Origin: Microvelia longipes
Taxonomy: Eukaryota; Arthropoda; Insecta; Hemiptera; Veliidae
Direction: 5' to 3'
DNA: 64,000 bases
NCBI GenBank assembly: GCA_018340805.1
Contig: JACMZG010001863.1
Span: 59,141,795-59,205,794 of the forward strand
Shown here: positions 44,046 through 56,225 of the stretch, piece after piece
Numbering within the stretch: position 1 is the first letter of the stretch
How the letters are laid out: the number at the start of each line of letters is the position of its first letter
Position numbers and translations under genes: made by a program
The notes under the pieces: generated by a model
The model's input: the letters and a program-made list of their open reading frames with translations, nothing else
Databases searched by the model: none
What the model was told of the DNA's origin: nothing

Positions 44046-44810
44046 TTACATTATACACCGTTTGGAGATAAAAGTAGTTTAAAATAATAATGCCAAAAAT
44101 GTTCAATTATGACTAAAATTAAAACAAAAATACTAATCTAACACAGCTCAAAATTTACTACATTAGAGTAGTTTTGAATTTCTTTTAAAGCAAACATTTG
44201 TCAAGAAATTCAGCAATAAAGTTTAAAATTCTTTTCAAAATACTATCCTAGAATTGTCACTTTATTTTTAATAATTAAGAACTTCCGTTAAAAATAAATA
44301 ATGTTATAAAATTACTATAAAATAATGTCATTAATTTTTTTAATAATTAACATTATGATTATAATTTATACATAATAACTGCTACTTTACCAAGCTTATA
44401 AAGTTTGGATTTGTATAAAGCTGGTTTTATTTTTTCTCGTTAATAAAGATTGACAAACATAGGTCTGGAATAGAACATTAAATGGGAATCACTGAGGTCA
44501 GGGTAGTAAGTAGTTTGTTTAGCAGTGTTGATTTAGCAATATGCTGAATCAACAGCCGAAACAGACTATGTTACATAAGATTTTTACATCCATAATGTAA
44601 AAATCCAGAAATAGAATAAAATATTTCCAAGGGGACTGACTATATACTATAGAAAAGTAAACCTTTAAGAAGTGCGGATTCATCTGGATAAACTATACGT
44701 TTGGATAAGTAGAGTGGTGTTGGGTAAGGAAGGATACAAAGGATAGTAAGGTCACTCCTATATATTTCGAGATGAGGATAGTAAATACTGGTGAGTTTAA
44801 TAATATTATC

Positions 44811-45364
44811 TTAGAATAATACTGTATATAGAAGGAGCACTACTGATAACACGAAAGGTGGTTCACTGGTGCACCTAAGTAATGCTGCCACCCTAACAAT
44901 ATACAATTTTTTTTTAAAAAAGTTGGCAATAATTCCGGTTGCTGAATTATTATGTTCTATTATTAATTAATGATTGATTATTCATAAAATACTAATATAA
45001 TTATCGGTGCATTACAATATTTAAAGCATTTTAAATTGTAGTTTAACGTATTAACGTTTGAAGTATTTATTAAAATTATATTAAAAGTAGTCCTCGTCAA
45101 ATAAATGTAGATTCTTGTATTCCGCCACCCTTTTGCCATCTAAGACCAGTTTTATTAAATACTCAGCAGGTGTTTTAAGTTATTATATTTGTTCTTTACG
45201 ATCTTTCTTTATTAATAGATATTTATGACAAATATTTAAAATAATGTTTTGTTGTCAGGTTGGCAGCATTACTTAGTTCCACCAGTCAACCGGCTTTCGT
45301 GTTATCAGTGGAATTACATTGTGTTTACGGTCCTGTGCTCCTTCTATATATAGTATTATTCTAT
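44811..45364 (+). mobile_element. 550-bp MITE, copy 1
   Basis: Starts TTAGAATAATACTGTATATA and GAAGGAGCAC; ends with the inverted GTGCTCCTTCTATATATAGT and ATTATTCTA. Subterminal inverted words GATAACACGAAAG and CTTTCGTGTTATC. A second copy in opposite orientation lies at 55,631-56,150. No ORF. Confidence 0.82.
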
Positions 45365-46360
45365 TAGAGTAGCTACACTGCAGTAACTAACTCAATCCAA
45401 GAAATTGAAAGCACTCCCTACAGCTTACCAGAGGTAGATAGATAAATATAATAATGAGATAAGCCAAAAGTAAACAAAACAATTTTGTAAAAATACTCAA
45501 ATAAATTATTACTGTGTAAACAATCTTATTTATCAAAGTGCCGCATACCTGGCAACACTGCTTTTATATATTAGATCAGATGTTAGTTCATTTTGTAAAA
45601 CATGTTTAAGAAAATGTATTTCTTATTTTATTAAAATAAATAATTTTAAAATTATGTAGTTGGCGTTAATATATCACACAAAGATCTTAGAAAAATTTAA
45701 TCTGTTAAGTAAATAATATTAAGCTTTTGATGTAAGGAGAAATTGTTACATATATATAGATATGTATAGATACCCTATATATATGTAGATATAGATGTAT
45801 GTGTATACTTAACCCTAGATGCTCCATAATGAAATATTTTAGTTTAAAGAAGAGCAGTGCAGAGTAGAGTAGTGTATAGGTTACAGGTTTGTTCGGCAAA
45901 CTAAATTTTTAGGTTAATTGGACACTGGATTTTCAGGAATAATTTAAAACATCATTAGTAGTAGTAGTAGTAATAGGGTGGGGAGAAAAGGCTTGGCAAA
46001 TAGGCCACATAGTTGGACCCTTCTTGCCAGCACCAGCATTACAAATAAACATTATTCAAAATATTATTTAAATCAAAATACAACATTGACAGTTTTTTCC
46101 CGAAAATTATTTTCTTTTCCTAAATTACTTGATCCTTTCAACTAATGCTTTTAGCACAAAACATTCTTTAAAATATAAAACAATTACATAAATAATTAAA
46201 ATAAATATCTAACAATACTAATCATCGTGGCATTGGGCAGTTATGAAAATATAATGAAAGAAGATTAGTGAGATTGGTAAAATGATTGGATTTTGGCAAT
46301 GGGAAGCAAATGTATGGAAATAGCAAGCAACGTGCAACTTGCTTCAGTTTCCCTGCCACT
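45365..46360. other. Intergenic; contains the second (TAG)n-ended dispersed repeat
   Basis: AT-rich. At 45,955-46,040 a (TAG)n tract is followed by GGCAAATAGGCCACATAGTT and GGACCCTTCTTGCCAG, matching 6,985-7,078. Nothing else supported. Confidence 0.5.
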
Positions 46361-46856
46361 TAGTATGTCACACACACTTTAGATCCGCGTATCGTATAGA
46401 ATACGATCTCTCAATACGGTAATTTAAGCTGTATGAACCATGCAGAGGGGATCCGATTGCATACGCTAGAATCTAAATCTAAATGGATCCCCCGATACGC
46501 TGTCTTTTTGTGTGTGTACCTTTAGAGACGATCGTATTTAACGGATAACCTTCTCGTCAAACTTTTATTTCACTTCTATATAACCATTTTTGATCAAATA
46601 ACTTTTGGAATATTATTTTTTTAGTTTAACTTTATTATTATACAAAGAAATCACAATTTAATTAAATATATTTTTTGTTTTAAACTTCCTTATAATCAAA
46701 AGTGAAGCTCCACTATACAAGACGCCATGTTTTGGCAGGATCAATTATCAATGGATCGACTAAACAAATACGCTGCAAGAACTGTGAAGTTAGTCGACCG
46801 TATTGTATACGTATTCTATACGATCTGCGGATCTAGAGTGTGTGTGAACGTACTAA
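46361..46856. mobile_element. 490-bp MITE with GTGTGTG termini
   Basis: Left end AGTATGTCACACACACTTTA then GATCCGCGTATCGTATAGAA. The right end holds the inverted TTCTATACGATCTGCGGATC and TAGAGTGTGTGTGAACGTAC. No coding content. Superfamily not assigned. Confidence 0.8.
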
Positions 46857-47080
46857 TTGATAGATAAAAATCTCGACATTGAATCCAAAATCTTATTTTC
46901 CATTCTTATTGGCATGTCTTTATGACTTTGGATCATCAAGTTCATTATCTTATCTTGTTAGACTCCATAATGTTACCCATTGATCTAGTGAAGTTAATAG
47001 GAAAACACTAGACATGGTCAAACAAAAACATTTTATGAAATGGTATGTATGGCACATTGCTTCTCCTTCATTAAAGTACG

Positions 47081-47243
47081 ACACACGACTAAAATCAATT
47101 GACAGCGTGTGAAAATAGTGTTGAGGAACCAATCTGGTTGGCCTGATTTGAAATTGAGGGTGTGGTTTAACATCCAGGACTAAACCTCATTGGCTCCCTC
47201 GCATTATTTTCCCACGCTGTCAATTGATTTTAGCCGTGTGTAG
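47081..47243. mobile_element. Short MITE with ACACACG termini, copy 1
   Basis: ACACACGACTAAAATCAATT then GACAGCGTG at the left and the inverted CACGCTGTCAATTGATTTTA then GCCGTGTGT at the right, about 155 bp. It lies about 150 bp downstream of the FATP stop codon. Confidence 0.8.
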
Positions 47244-47329
47244 GGAAACAAAATAATGGAATCTAAATCTGTTCGGTGACTATTCCTCGACATTTCACCA
47301 TCTCGTTGCACAGCAATCTAATATTATTT

Positions 47330-47335
47330 TTTATT
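47330..47335 (-). promoter_or_regulatory. Candidate FATP poly(A) signal
   Basis: AATAAA on the minus strand (TTTATT on plus), 55-60 bp downstream of the FATP stop codon. Position is right for a poly(A) signal, but the region is AT-rich, so chance is possible. Confidence 0.4.
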
Positions 47336-47389
47336 TTCATAAAAGCCAAAGACCAATTTCATAAACGATAAACGAAGCAATATGCTATG

Positions 47390-47701
47390 TTATATTCTAA
47401 TCTTACCGCTAATTATATCTTGATAAATGCTCTGCGTCAGAGCAATGAATGTGTTATTTTGTCTAAACAACAACTCGTGATTAGCCGGAGATATAGAGGG
47501 ATCAAAACCGAGTTTTTCAACATCGATTTTGCGCAGTTTAAAAGTGGATGTCATGCTGACTGAAGGCATTATGCGGAGGAATAGTGGACGAGCATAGTGG
47601 GGTAAACGAGCGTCAATACCAGATGTAAAGGAACTTAAGTCAAATTTATTGTTTCCTTGCACTATGGCAGCCATGCCAGCACGACCTTCATAATCTCCCA
47701 C
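47390..47701 (-). CDS. SLC27A: Fatty acid transport protein (SLC27/FATP), terminal coding exon
   Basis: The minus-strand exon begins after acceptor ttattacag at 47702 with V-GDYEGRAGMAAI. It continues with DARLPHYARPLFLRI, a Lys-containing stretch (TFKLRKIDVEKLGFDP) and ends QDIISGKIRI-TAA. This is the C-terminal adenylate-forming subdomain of FATP/VLACS proteins, which activate long-chain fatty acids to acyl-CoA at membranes and so drive uptake (family knowledge). Phase 0 entry matches the upstream exon exactly, giving YGVK-VGDYEGRAGMAA across the junction. The ending resembles natural FATP C-termini, so I take TAA as the true stop. A GGTAAG inside the last codons could be an alternative donor. 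Residues before the 52.5 kb exon, including the AMP-binding motif, lie outside the window. Confidence 0.93.
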   Translation of the reverse strand: MGDYEGRAGMAAIVQGNNKFDLSSFTSGIDARLPHYARPLFLRIMPSVSMTSTFKLRKIDVEKLGFDPSISPANHELLFRQNNTFIALTQSIYQDIISGKIRI

Positions 47702-47754
47702 CTGTAATAAAAAACCAAATATATATAGCTATAACTTTCCATTATTCAGACATA

Positions 47755-48200
47755 AATATCAGACTAGAAGTCAAGACGATGAGAGGATAGTTGTGCCTAG
47801 CTGCAGAACATCAGCTGCGTGTAATCACAGTGCTTTCACAGCTCCTAGACTGTACAATAACTTGCCCATACATATTCTTTATACTGTCCCTTACAAGACC
47901 TTTAAAAATAAGTTAAAAAAATTCTTAGGTACCTAATTAGGCAATACATTTATTTTTTCTCTTTTGTTTGTTTAACTTTGTTGACTTAAATTTATAAAAG
48001 TATACTTTTTTATGCTTTTTACTTTATTTAATTAGACGTATGAGTTGATATAAGCATTAGATATAAGGAGTAGACTCGTGTCGCACACAAGCCATGAGCT
48101 TATGCGACACAAATGGTTAATATATATTATTTTATTTATTTATAATTTGTAATTTAACCTTTTTAAACAGGTATTTATATATAAATAAACGATTTATTTA
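47755..48200 (+). mobile_element. LINE (Jockey/CR1-like) 3' remnant in the FATP intron
   Basis: A plus-strand frame from about 47,763 to TAA near 47,936 reads RSQDDERIVVPSCRTSAACN, then HSAFTAPRLYNNLP and FKNKLKKFLGT. This is the typical end of a non-LTR reverse transcriptase ORF (pattern R..F....RLWN.LP). It is followed by about 260 bp of AT-rich 3' UTR ending near ATAAATAAACGATTTATTTA. It is 5'-truncated and opposite to the host gene. Confidence 0.72.
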
Positions 48201-48750
48201 TTATTTATTTATATTAACACCTAATTGTAACAGCGTGATGATTACAGCACTACAGGTTAGGTAAGGCAATGGTTTCGGGTGCAGGCAATACATGACGGAG
48301 GTGTAGAAATTAGCAACAATGGTACATAGCATCAGGTAATTATCATTTGTTTGATTAGAAATACATACATAACATATAATCATATGATAGCAGATAGGGA
48401 AGTAGCAACCTCCACCCTTCTTGTAGAGCTAGGGACTCTTTTTAGTCATTTCTTATTCTTAATCTTGGTCTTGTGTAATATTTTAAAAGACAATCCAACT
48501 TTTTCATTTGGGATTACAAATCACTTTATCAAAACTTTAAACTGTGCTTGTGTGTATCTGGTCGTTCCTTACTGGGAAAACAACCTCTTACTCTCTTAAC
48601 TTTCAGTATCTCATACCTTTTGAAATGATTGTTTAACAATATTTATGAAGCCAAGGTACACAGAAAACCAGACTGAGGCCAGAAAATCAAAATAAGGAAA
48701 TGTGCATCTTTATCACATTGCTCATACAAAACTATGCACACAACTACTCA
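48201..48750. other. FATP intron, nothing recognised
   Basis: AT-rich intron with short frames only; the 82-codon frame at 48,351-48,599 has no domain signature. Confidence 0.45.
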
Positions 48751-48751
48751 G

Positions 48752-49667
48752 TTATAATACAACACACGGCTAAAATCAATTGACAGCGCTCCAAAAATTT
48801 GTGAGGGAAAGAATTCTATTGGTTCAGACCGACCACGCTCCTTCCCCCTCCACCTCATGCCAACCTCGGTAAAAAAAATACCTTTTTTGTAAATAAAATC
48901 ATAAAAAGGCAACACTGGTTGTAAGTATTTGTAACCTCGCGTCGCTTTTATTTCCCTCGTTGTGCACACTGATCTGTTTGAGTTCGTTTCGTTTCATTCC
49001 AATCTGTTCAATTCATCCAATTATTGTGGAGTTGTAATATGATCTAAGTGCCTATATTTTACGCATGGAAATTGACGTATTCTTCAAGCATTTCTTGCTA
49101 TTGGAGTACAGCGCAGGGTCTGATGTCTGTCAACTAAAAGACAGATTTTCTTTGGAAAATGCCATGTCTTTCAATAGATGACAGTTTTGACTTTTTTAAG
49201 TCATGAATGCATGTTGTGTCATATTATTCTTATAATATGAAACAATACGCATTCAATTATACAAACCAAAAAAGCAGTTTGTTTTGGAAAAAAGTAATTA
49301 TGGCTGACGATATATTTAAATCGTCAAACTTAAAGAACTATTATGGTCCATTGCATTACGTAATTCACAACTCCACTTAATTCATACTTTCCGAACAAAT
49401 TTAAAGCAACACTTAGTTAATAAATTTATAAGATACGACAATATTCCTGCTTAAAAAGTAAATAAATAATTTTTAAAAAATAAAAAAATCAATATCAAAT
49501 AAAAACAAATAATAAAATTCAAAACATAACCTGACTTACGGTGTTGCCAGAGTAGGGAATTTTTTTGTCACTTAAAAGAAGGGATTTTTTTGTTAATAAA
49601 AGAGGGTTGAAAACATTGAGATTTTGGCAGGCTGTCAATTGGCTTAAGCCGTGTGTTACATTATAAT
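48752..49667. mobile_element. 0.9 kb non-autonomous DNA element with ACACACGG termini, copy 2
   Basis: Left end TTATAATACAACACACGGCT then AAAATCAATTGACAGC. The right end is the inverted GCTGTCAATTGGCTTAAGCC then GTGTGTTACATTATAA. It shares termini with the short MITE at 47,081 but has an unrelated longer interior. No transposase frame. Inserted in the FATP intron. Confidence 0.8.
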
Positions 49668-49994
49668 GCTTAGTAATCAACAACATTATTTAGCCTATTT
49701 CCACTGAAAAAATTGAGTTTTTTATTTTATCAGAAAAAAGAAAAAATTGAATAACGAGTAGTTACGCTACTGAACCACGCATTCCACAGGAAACTCGCCC
49801 AGCACGCAGACCAATACACAAGAATTTTTTCTTGTTTTACTATGTAAAGCTAAAGAGATTTTAGATACAATCTCTTTAAATCTAAAATAAAATAAAATAA
49901 AAACAAGTAATCTTTAAATTAGAGTAAGAGAGCTAGTGCGGCACAAGCTGATACTGTAACCACTTGGTGTAGCACAATATACAATTAGGAGGTT

Positions 49995-52340
49995 ATTGTT
50001 GTGTAATTTAGATGATAACATTATTGTACATAATTGTACAACCAAACTTTGTAATTTAGTTGGTAACATTGTTGTACATAATTGTACAACCAAACTTTGT
50101 AATTTAGTTGCTAACATTGTTTTACATAGTTGTACAACCAAACTTTGTAATTTAGTTGCTAACATTGTTTACATAGTGTACTTTAATTCAGTTGGTAACA
50201 TTGTTGTACATAGTTGTACAACCAAACTTTGTAATTTAGTTGGTAACATTGTTGTACATAGTTGAACAACCAAACTTTGTAATTTAGTTGCTAACATTGT
50301 TTTACATAGTTGTACAACCAAACTTTGTATTTTAGTTGGTAACATTGTTTTACATAGTTGTACAACCAAACTTTGTAATTTAGTTGGTAACATTGTTGTA
50401 CATAGTTGAACAACCAAACTTTGTAATTTAGTTGCTAACATTGTTTTACATAGTTGTACAACCAAACTTTGTATTTTAGTTGGTAACATGTTTTACATAG
50501 TTGTACAACCAAACTTTGTAATTTAGTTGCTACATTGTTTTACATAGTTGAACAAACAAACTTTGTAATTTAGTTGGTAACATTGTTGTACATAGTTGAA
50601 CAACCAAACTTTGTAATTTAGTTGTTTTACATAGTTGTACAACCAAACTTTGTAATTCAGTTGGTAACATTGTTGTACATAGTTGTACAACCAAACTTTG
50701 TAATTTAGTTGGTAACATTGTTGTACATAGTTGTACAACCAAACTTTGTAATTTAGTTGCTAACATTGTTTTACATAGTTGTACAACCAAACTTTGTAAT
50801 TTAGTTGCTAACATTGTTTTACATAGTTGTACAACCAAACTTTGTAATTTAGTTGCTAACATTGTTTTACATAGTTGTACAACCAAACTTTGTAATTTAG
50901 TTGCTAACATTGTTTTACATAGTTGTACAACCAAACTTTGTAATTTAGGTTGCTAACATTGTTGTACATAGTTGTACAACCAACTTTGTAATTTAGTTGC
51001 TAACATTGTTTTACATAGTTGTACAACCAAACTTTGTAATTTAGTTGCTAACATTGTTTTTACATAGTTGTACAACCAAACTTTGTAATTTAGTTGCTAA
51101 CATTGTTTTACATAGTTGTACAACCAAACCTTTGTAATTTAGTTGCAACATTGTTACATAGTGTACAACCAAACTTTGTAATTTAGTTGCTAACATTGTT
51201 TACATAGTTGTACAACCAAACTTTGTAAAGTTGCTAACATTGTTTTGTGTACAACCAAATTGTAGTTGCTAACATGTTTGTACATAGTTGTACAACCAAA
51301 CTTTGTAATTCAGTTGGTAACATTGTTGTACATAGTTGTACAACCAAACTTTGTAATTTAGTTGGTAACATTGTTGTACATAGTTGAACAACCAAACTTT
51401 GTATTTAGTTGGTAACATTTGTTTACATAGTTGTACAACCAAACTTTGTATTTTTATTGGTAACATTGTTTTACATAGTTGTAACAACCAAACTTTGTAA
51501 ATTTAGTTGGTAACATTGTTGTACATAGTTGAACAACCAAACTTTGTAATTTAGTTGCTAACATTGTTTTACATAGTTGTACAACCAAACTTTGTATTTT
51601 AGTTGGTAACATTGTTTACATAGTTGTACAACAAACTTTGTAATTTAGTTGTAACATTGTAACATAGTTGAACAACCAAACTTTGTTTGGTAACAGTTAG
51701 TTGTTGGTAACATAGTTGTTGTACAGTTGTTGTTGTACAACCAAACTTTGTAATTTAGTTGGTAACATTGTTGTACATAGTTGTACAACCAAACTTTGTA
51801 ATTTAGTTGCTAACATTGTTTTACATAGTTGTACAACCAAACTTTGTAATTTAGTTGCTAACATTGTTTTACATAGTTGTACAACCAAACTTTGTAATTT
51901 AGTTGCTAACATTGTTTTACATAGTTGTACAACCAAACTTTGTAATTTAGTTGCTAACATTGTTTTACATAGTTGTACAACCAAACTTTGTAATTTAGTT
52001 GCTAACTGTTTTTACATAGTTGTACAACCAAACTTTGTAATTTAGTTGCTAACATTGTTTACATAGTTGTACAACCAAACTTTGTAATTTAGTTGCTAAC
52101 ATTGTTTTACATAGTTGTACAACCAAACTTTGTAATTTAGTTGCTAACATTGTTGTACATAGTTGTACAACCAAACTTTGTAATTTAGTTGCTAACATTG
52201 TTGTACATAGTTGTACAACCAAACTTTGTAATTTAGTTGCTAACATTGTTTTACATAGTTGTACCTTTGTAATTTATTGCTAACATTGTTTTACATAGTT
52301 GTACAACCAAACTTTGAAATTTAGTTGGTAACATTACATT
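49995..52340. repeat. 2.3 kb array of a 48-bp unit in the FATP intron
   Basis: About 48 copies of ACAACCAAACTTTGTAATTT, AGTTGCTAACATTGTTTTAC, ATAGTTGT. Two main variants alternate (GCTAACATTGTTTTAC and GGTAACATTGTTGTAC), with runs of identical variants suggesting recent block duplication. Multiple-of-three length makes both strands open for long stretches, but it is intronic. It ends about 140 bp from the FATP donor at 52,483. Confidence 0.96.
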
Positions 52341-52483
52341 GGTTATGTTTCATATTATCTTTATTCATGTGGTGTTTTGTCATGTCTTTTAGATGTTATT
52401 CTGCTTAAAAATTATATTAAGTTAATATAGTGTTTTGAATAATTGTAAAAGCTGATTTTACAGGAGTTATACAGCATCATTAC

Positions 52484-52641
52484 CTTAACTCCATACACTA
52501 TACAGTCAGATAGAGATGTGATGCAGCTAATAGTGGACTCAACCTCACATGTAGATACATTCTCTCCTTTCCATCTATATGTATCTCCAGTTCTGTCTTT
52601 AAAGTATAAATATCCATAGTCATCCATCACTAGCAGGTCAC
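52484..52641 (-). CDS. SLC27A: Fatty acid transport protein (SLC27/FATP), penultimate coding exon
   Basis: The 158-nt minus-strand exon enters in phase 1 after acceptor ggtactcag and leaves in phase 0 at GTTAAG|gtaatg. It encodes [20 protein letters not shown] and [17 protein letters not shown], the FATP/VLACS signature, then DCIVYGVK. Splicing to 47,701 across a 4.8 kb intron gives an uninterrupted match to the family pattern. The N-terminal two thirds, including the membrane segment and AMP-binding loop, must lie beyond 52.6 kb on this strand; I find no further FATP exon up to 64 kb, so the next intron exceeds 11 kb. Confidence 0.94.
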
Positions 52642-52874
52642 CTGAGTACCAACACAAACAAACAACAAAAGCCTCATTAAATACACTTATAGTTTTAATT
52701 TAAGTCAGTCGACAGACAGAGTAATCCATTCAAATATCACACAATAAGGCAAAGGAATCTGTACTTTTGCTACATTGCAGCATCTATATTTACCTCCTTT
52801 ATCTACAACAACTGGTCTTTAAGAGGGAGGGATGCAGTATTTTTTTTCTAATCTTGTAAGTTGTCCACTTCTCT

Positions 52875-53100
52875 AGGACATTTACCCCTACTCTTGCAGT
52901 AGGACTCTATTAACATTTACACCTACTCTCTTGCAGTAGGAATCTATTAACATTTACACCTACTCTCTTGCAGTAGGACTCTATTAACATTTACACCTAC
53001 TCTCTTGCAGTAGGACTCTATTAACATTTACACCTACTCTCTTGCAGTAGGACTCTATTAACATTCACACCTACTCTCTTGCTGTAGGACTTTATTAACA
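52875..53100. repeat. 37-bp minisatellite
   Basis: About six copies of TCTATTAACATTTACACCTA plus CTCTCTTGCAGTAGGAC, in the large FATP intron. Each unit contains TTGCAG, an acceptor-like word on the strand opposite to the gene. Confidence 0.92.
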
Positions 53101-53125
53101 TCCCTCATTCCTTCAAAACAATTGA

Positions 53126-53873
53126 AATAATTCTGGCGCGGTGGTCCGCATGTCGGGCGAATTTATTTTTGATGCGTGTTTCCGTGCTTAACAACAATCC
53201 TGGTTGGAATGATAATTTTTATAGTTTTTTACATTATATAAGTTTACAACTACTAAATAAATTATTCCGGGGCGGTGGTCCGCTGTCAGGCGAATTTCAT
53301 TTAGAATGCGTGTTTCTGTGCTTAACAACCCATTTCTTGTTTAAGGTTCCGGTTCATGCTTTAGAACCTAAGCAGTTACTCAATTGCTAAGCACTGCTCG
53401 TAACTCATTTTGTCTGTATTTTCCAAAGGAAATGCGCATAATTATCCAGTTGGTTATACAAAACTATGCCTCTAAAATTAGAAGTACGCACTATTATTTG
53501 CACTAGTTTAAAGCTTAGTTACTTATCTTTATATAGTCAGTTATATTTAAAGGCTTTGCGCATTTCTTTTGAAAAATACAGATAAAATGAGTTACGAGCT
53601 ATGCTTGACAATTGAGTAACTGGTTATGTTCTACAGCATGAACCGGAACATTAAACAAGAAATGGGTTGTTTAGCACGGAAACACGCATTCTAAATGAAA
53701 TTCGCCCGACAGCGGACCACCGCGCCGGAATTATTTATTTAGTAGTTGTAAACTTATATAATTTAAAAAAAACTATAAAAATTATCATTCCAACCAGGAT
53801 TGTTGTTAAGCACCGGAAACACGCATCCAAAGGAAATTCGCCCGACATGCGGACCACCGCGCCAGAATTATTC
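53126..53873. mobile_element. Fold-back element with duplicated terminal modules
   Basis: About 748 bp that is almost wholly an inverted repeat: ends ATAATTCTGGCGCGGTGGTC and its complement. In each arm the terminal module (GCGGTGGTCCGC..CGGGCGAATTT..GCGTGTTTC..GTGCTTAACAAC) occurs twice, about 138 bp apart. That resembles Drosophila Foldback elements, whose arms are built of repeats. No ORF. A relative lies at 56,226-56,981. Confidence 0.85.
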
Positions 53874-54284
53874 TCTTTCTTTGTTATTTCATAGTGTTAG
53901 TGTCGCTTTCAAATAAAATAAAAATTGATTATACAGGCACTCCAGTTTATACAAGTGGCATACTGCCTCGATATAAGCGAATTAGAATAAAATTAGAACT
54001 AATACTGCTGATACAATAAAACTTCGTTCTTTTCTTAACCATACATAGTAGTATAATAGTACAAAAAATCAGCCCTATCTAAACACTTTATGAAGATTTG
54101 TGATTTTTTAAATGTTTGTGGGGTCATTATTGTGGGTTGATGACGTCACATATTTTATAAACAATATTCTGGACATTAACAAAGTTGATTTTTGCACCAA
54201 GTTTCATTTCGATCCGAAAAAGCATTCGATGTCCCTAACGTGTCCCAAAGAAACGCCTAAGAACTATATCGTGCATACTTATAG

Positions 54285-55251
<967 letters not shown>

Positions 55252-55253
55252 TA

Positions 55254-55621
55254 TATAAATATATTCGTTAGTCTACCTCTCCTCCGAAAAGTCTACCCCC
55301 TCCGAGGCCCCGACCTCAAAAACTCATTTTTCTTTTTCTTTGAAAATTTATTAAAAACGGTAGTCAATAACAAGAAACCAAAATAACGTCGGGGAAATAT
55401 TATTTTCAAGTAGGGTGTCGTTTACAATGTTTTAGGGGCAAAAAACAATAAACTACTTTAAGTGACAAAGAAGTAAAAAAAAACTGCGGAAAATAACCGA
55501 CATTTTAAAAAAACAATGTGAGAACAACATGTACGAATAGGGTCGTTCTTAAGATTTTAGGAGTTCAAAGTAGAATAAAACTAGTTTAAAGTCGATCCGA
55601 GTTCTCAAACCTAGGGGCCTG
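55254..55621. other. FATP upstream intron or intergenic, nothing recognised
   Basis: Short mixed segment between the Tigger derivative and the 550-bp MITE. No feature supported. Confidence 0.4.
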
Positions 55622-55630
55622 GGTTCGAAT

Positions 55631-56150
55631 CTTAGAATAATACTATATATAGAAGGAGCACAGGACCGTAAACACAATGTAATTCCACTGATAACACGAA
55701 AGCCGGTTGACTGGTGCAACTAAGTAATGCTGCCAACCTGACAACAAAACTTTATTTTAAATATGTGTCATAGATCGTAAAGAACAAATATAATAACTTA
55801 AAACACCTGCTGAGTATTTAATAAAACTGGTCTTAGATGGCAAAAGGGTGGGGGAATACAAGAATCTACATTTAGTTGACGAGGACTACTTTTATATATA
55901 ATTTTAATAAATACGTTAAACTACAATTTAAAATGCATAAAATATTGTAATGCACCGATATTTATATTAGTATTTTATGAATAATCAATCATTAATTAAT
56001 AACAGAACATAATAATTCAGAAAACGGAAGTATTGCCAACTTTTTTTAAAAAAATTGTATATTGTAAGGGTGGCAGCATTACTTAGTTGCACCAGTGAAC
56101 CGGCTTTCGTGTTATCAGTAGTGCTCCTTCTATATAAAGTATTATTCTAA
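55631..56150 (-). mobile_element. 550-bp MITE, copy 2
   Basis: Inverted relative to copy 1 at 44,811. Ends CTTAGAATAATACTATATAT and AGTATTATTCTAA. Flanked by identical GGTTCGAAT at 55622-55630 and 56151-56159, a 9-bp direct repeat consistent with a target duplication. Subterminal GATAACACGAAAGCCGG words as in copy 1. Confidence 0.86.
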
Positions 56151-56225
56151 GGTTCGAATGATGAATCTGGAATACATTTTTTATCAGTTTATTTTCACTT
56201 TGAAAGGTTATAACCTTTAATTAAT

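Noticed and set aside
47390..47420. GGTAAG near the FATP C-terminus as a donor to a further exon
   Set aside because: Reading through gives SGKIRI then TAA, a natural-looking FATP end, followed by AATAAA within 60 bp. Kept only as an unlikely alternative.
49914..52246. Long frames on both strands of the 48-bp array
   Set aside because: Intronic to FATP, multiple-of-three repetition, equally open on both strands.
55594..55631. GGGTTCGAATC resembling a tRNA T-loop, suggesting a tRNA gene split by the MITE
   Set aside because: No A box, acceptor stem or anticodon arm can be found upstream, and GGTTCGAAT is simply the duplicated target of the MITE.
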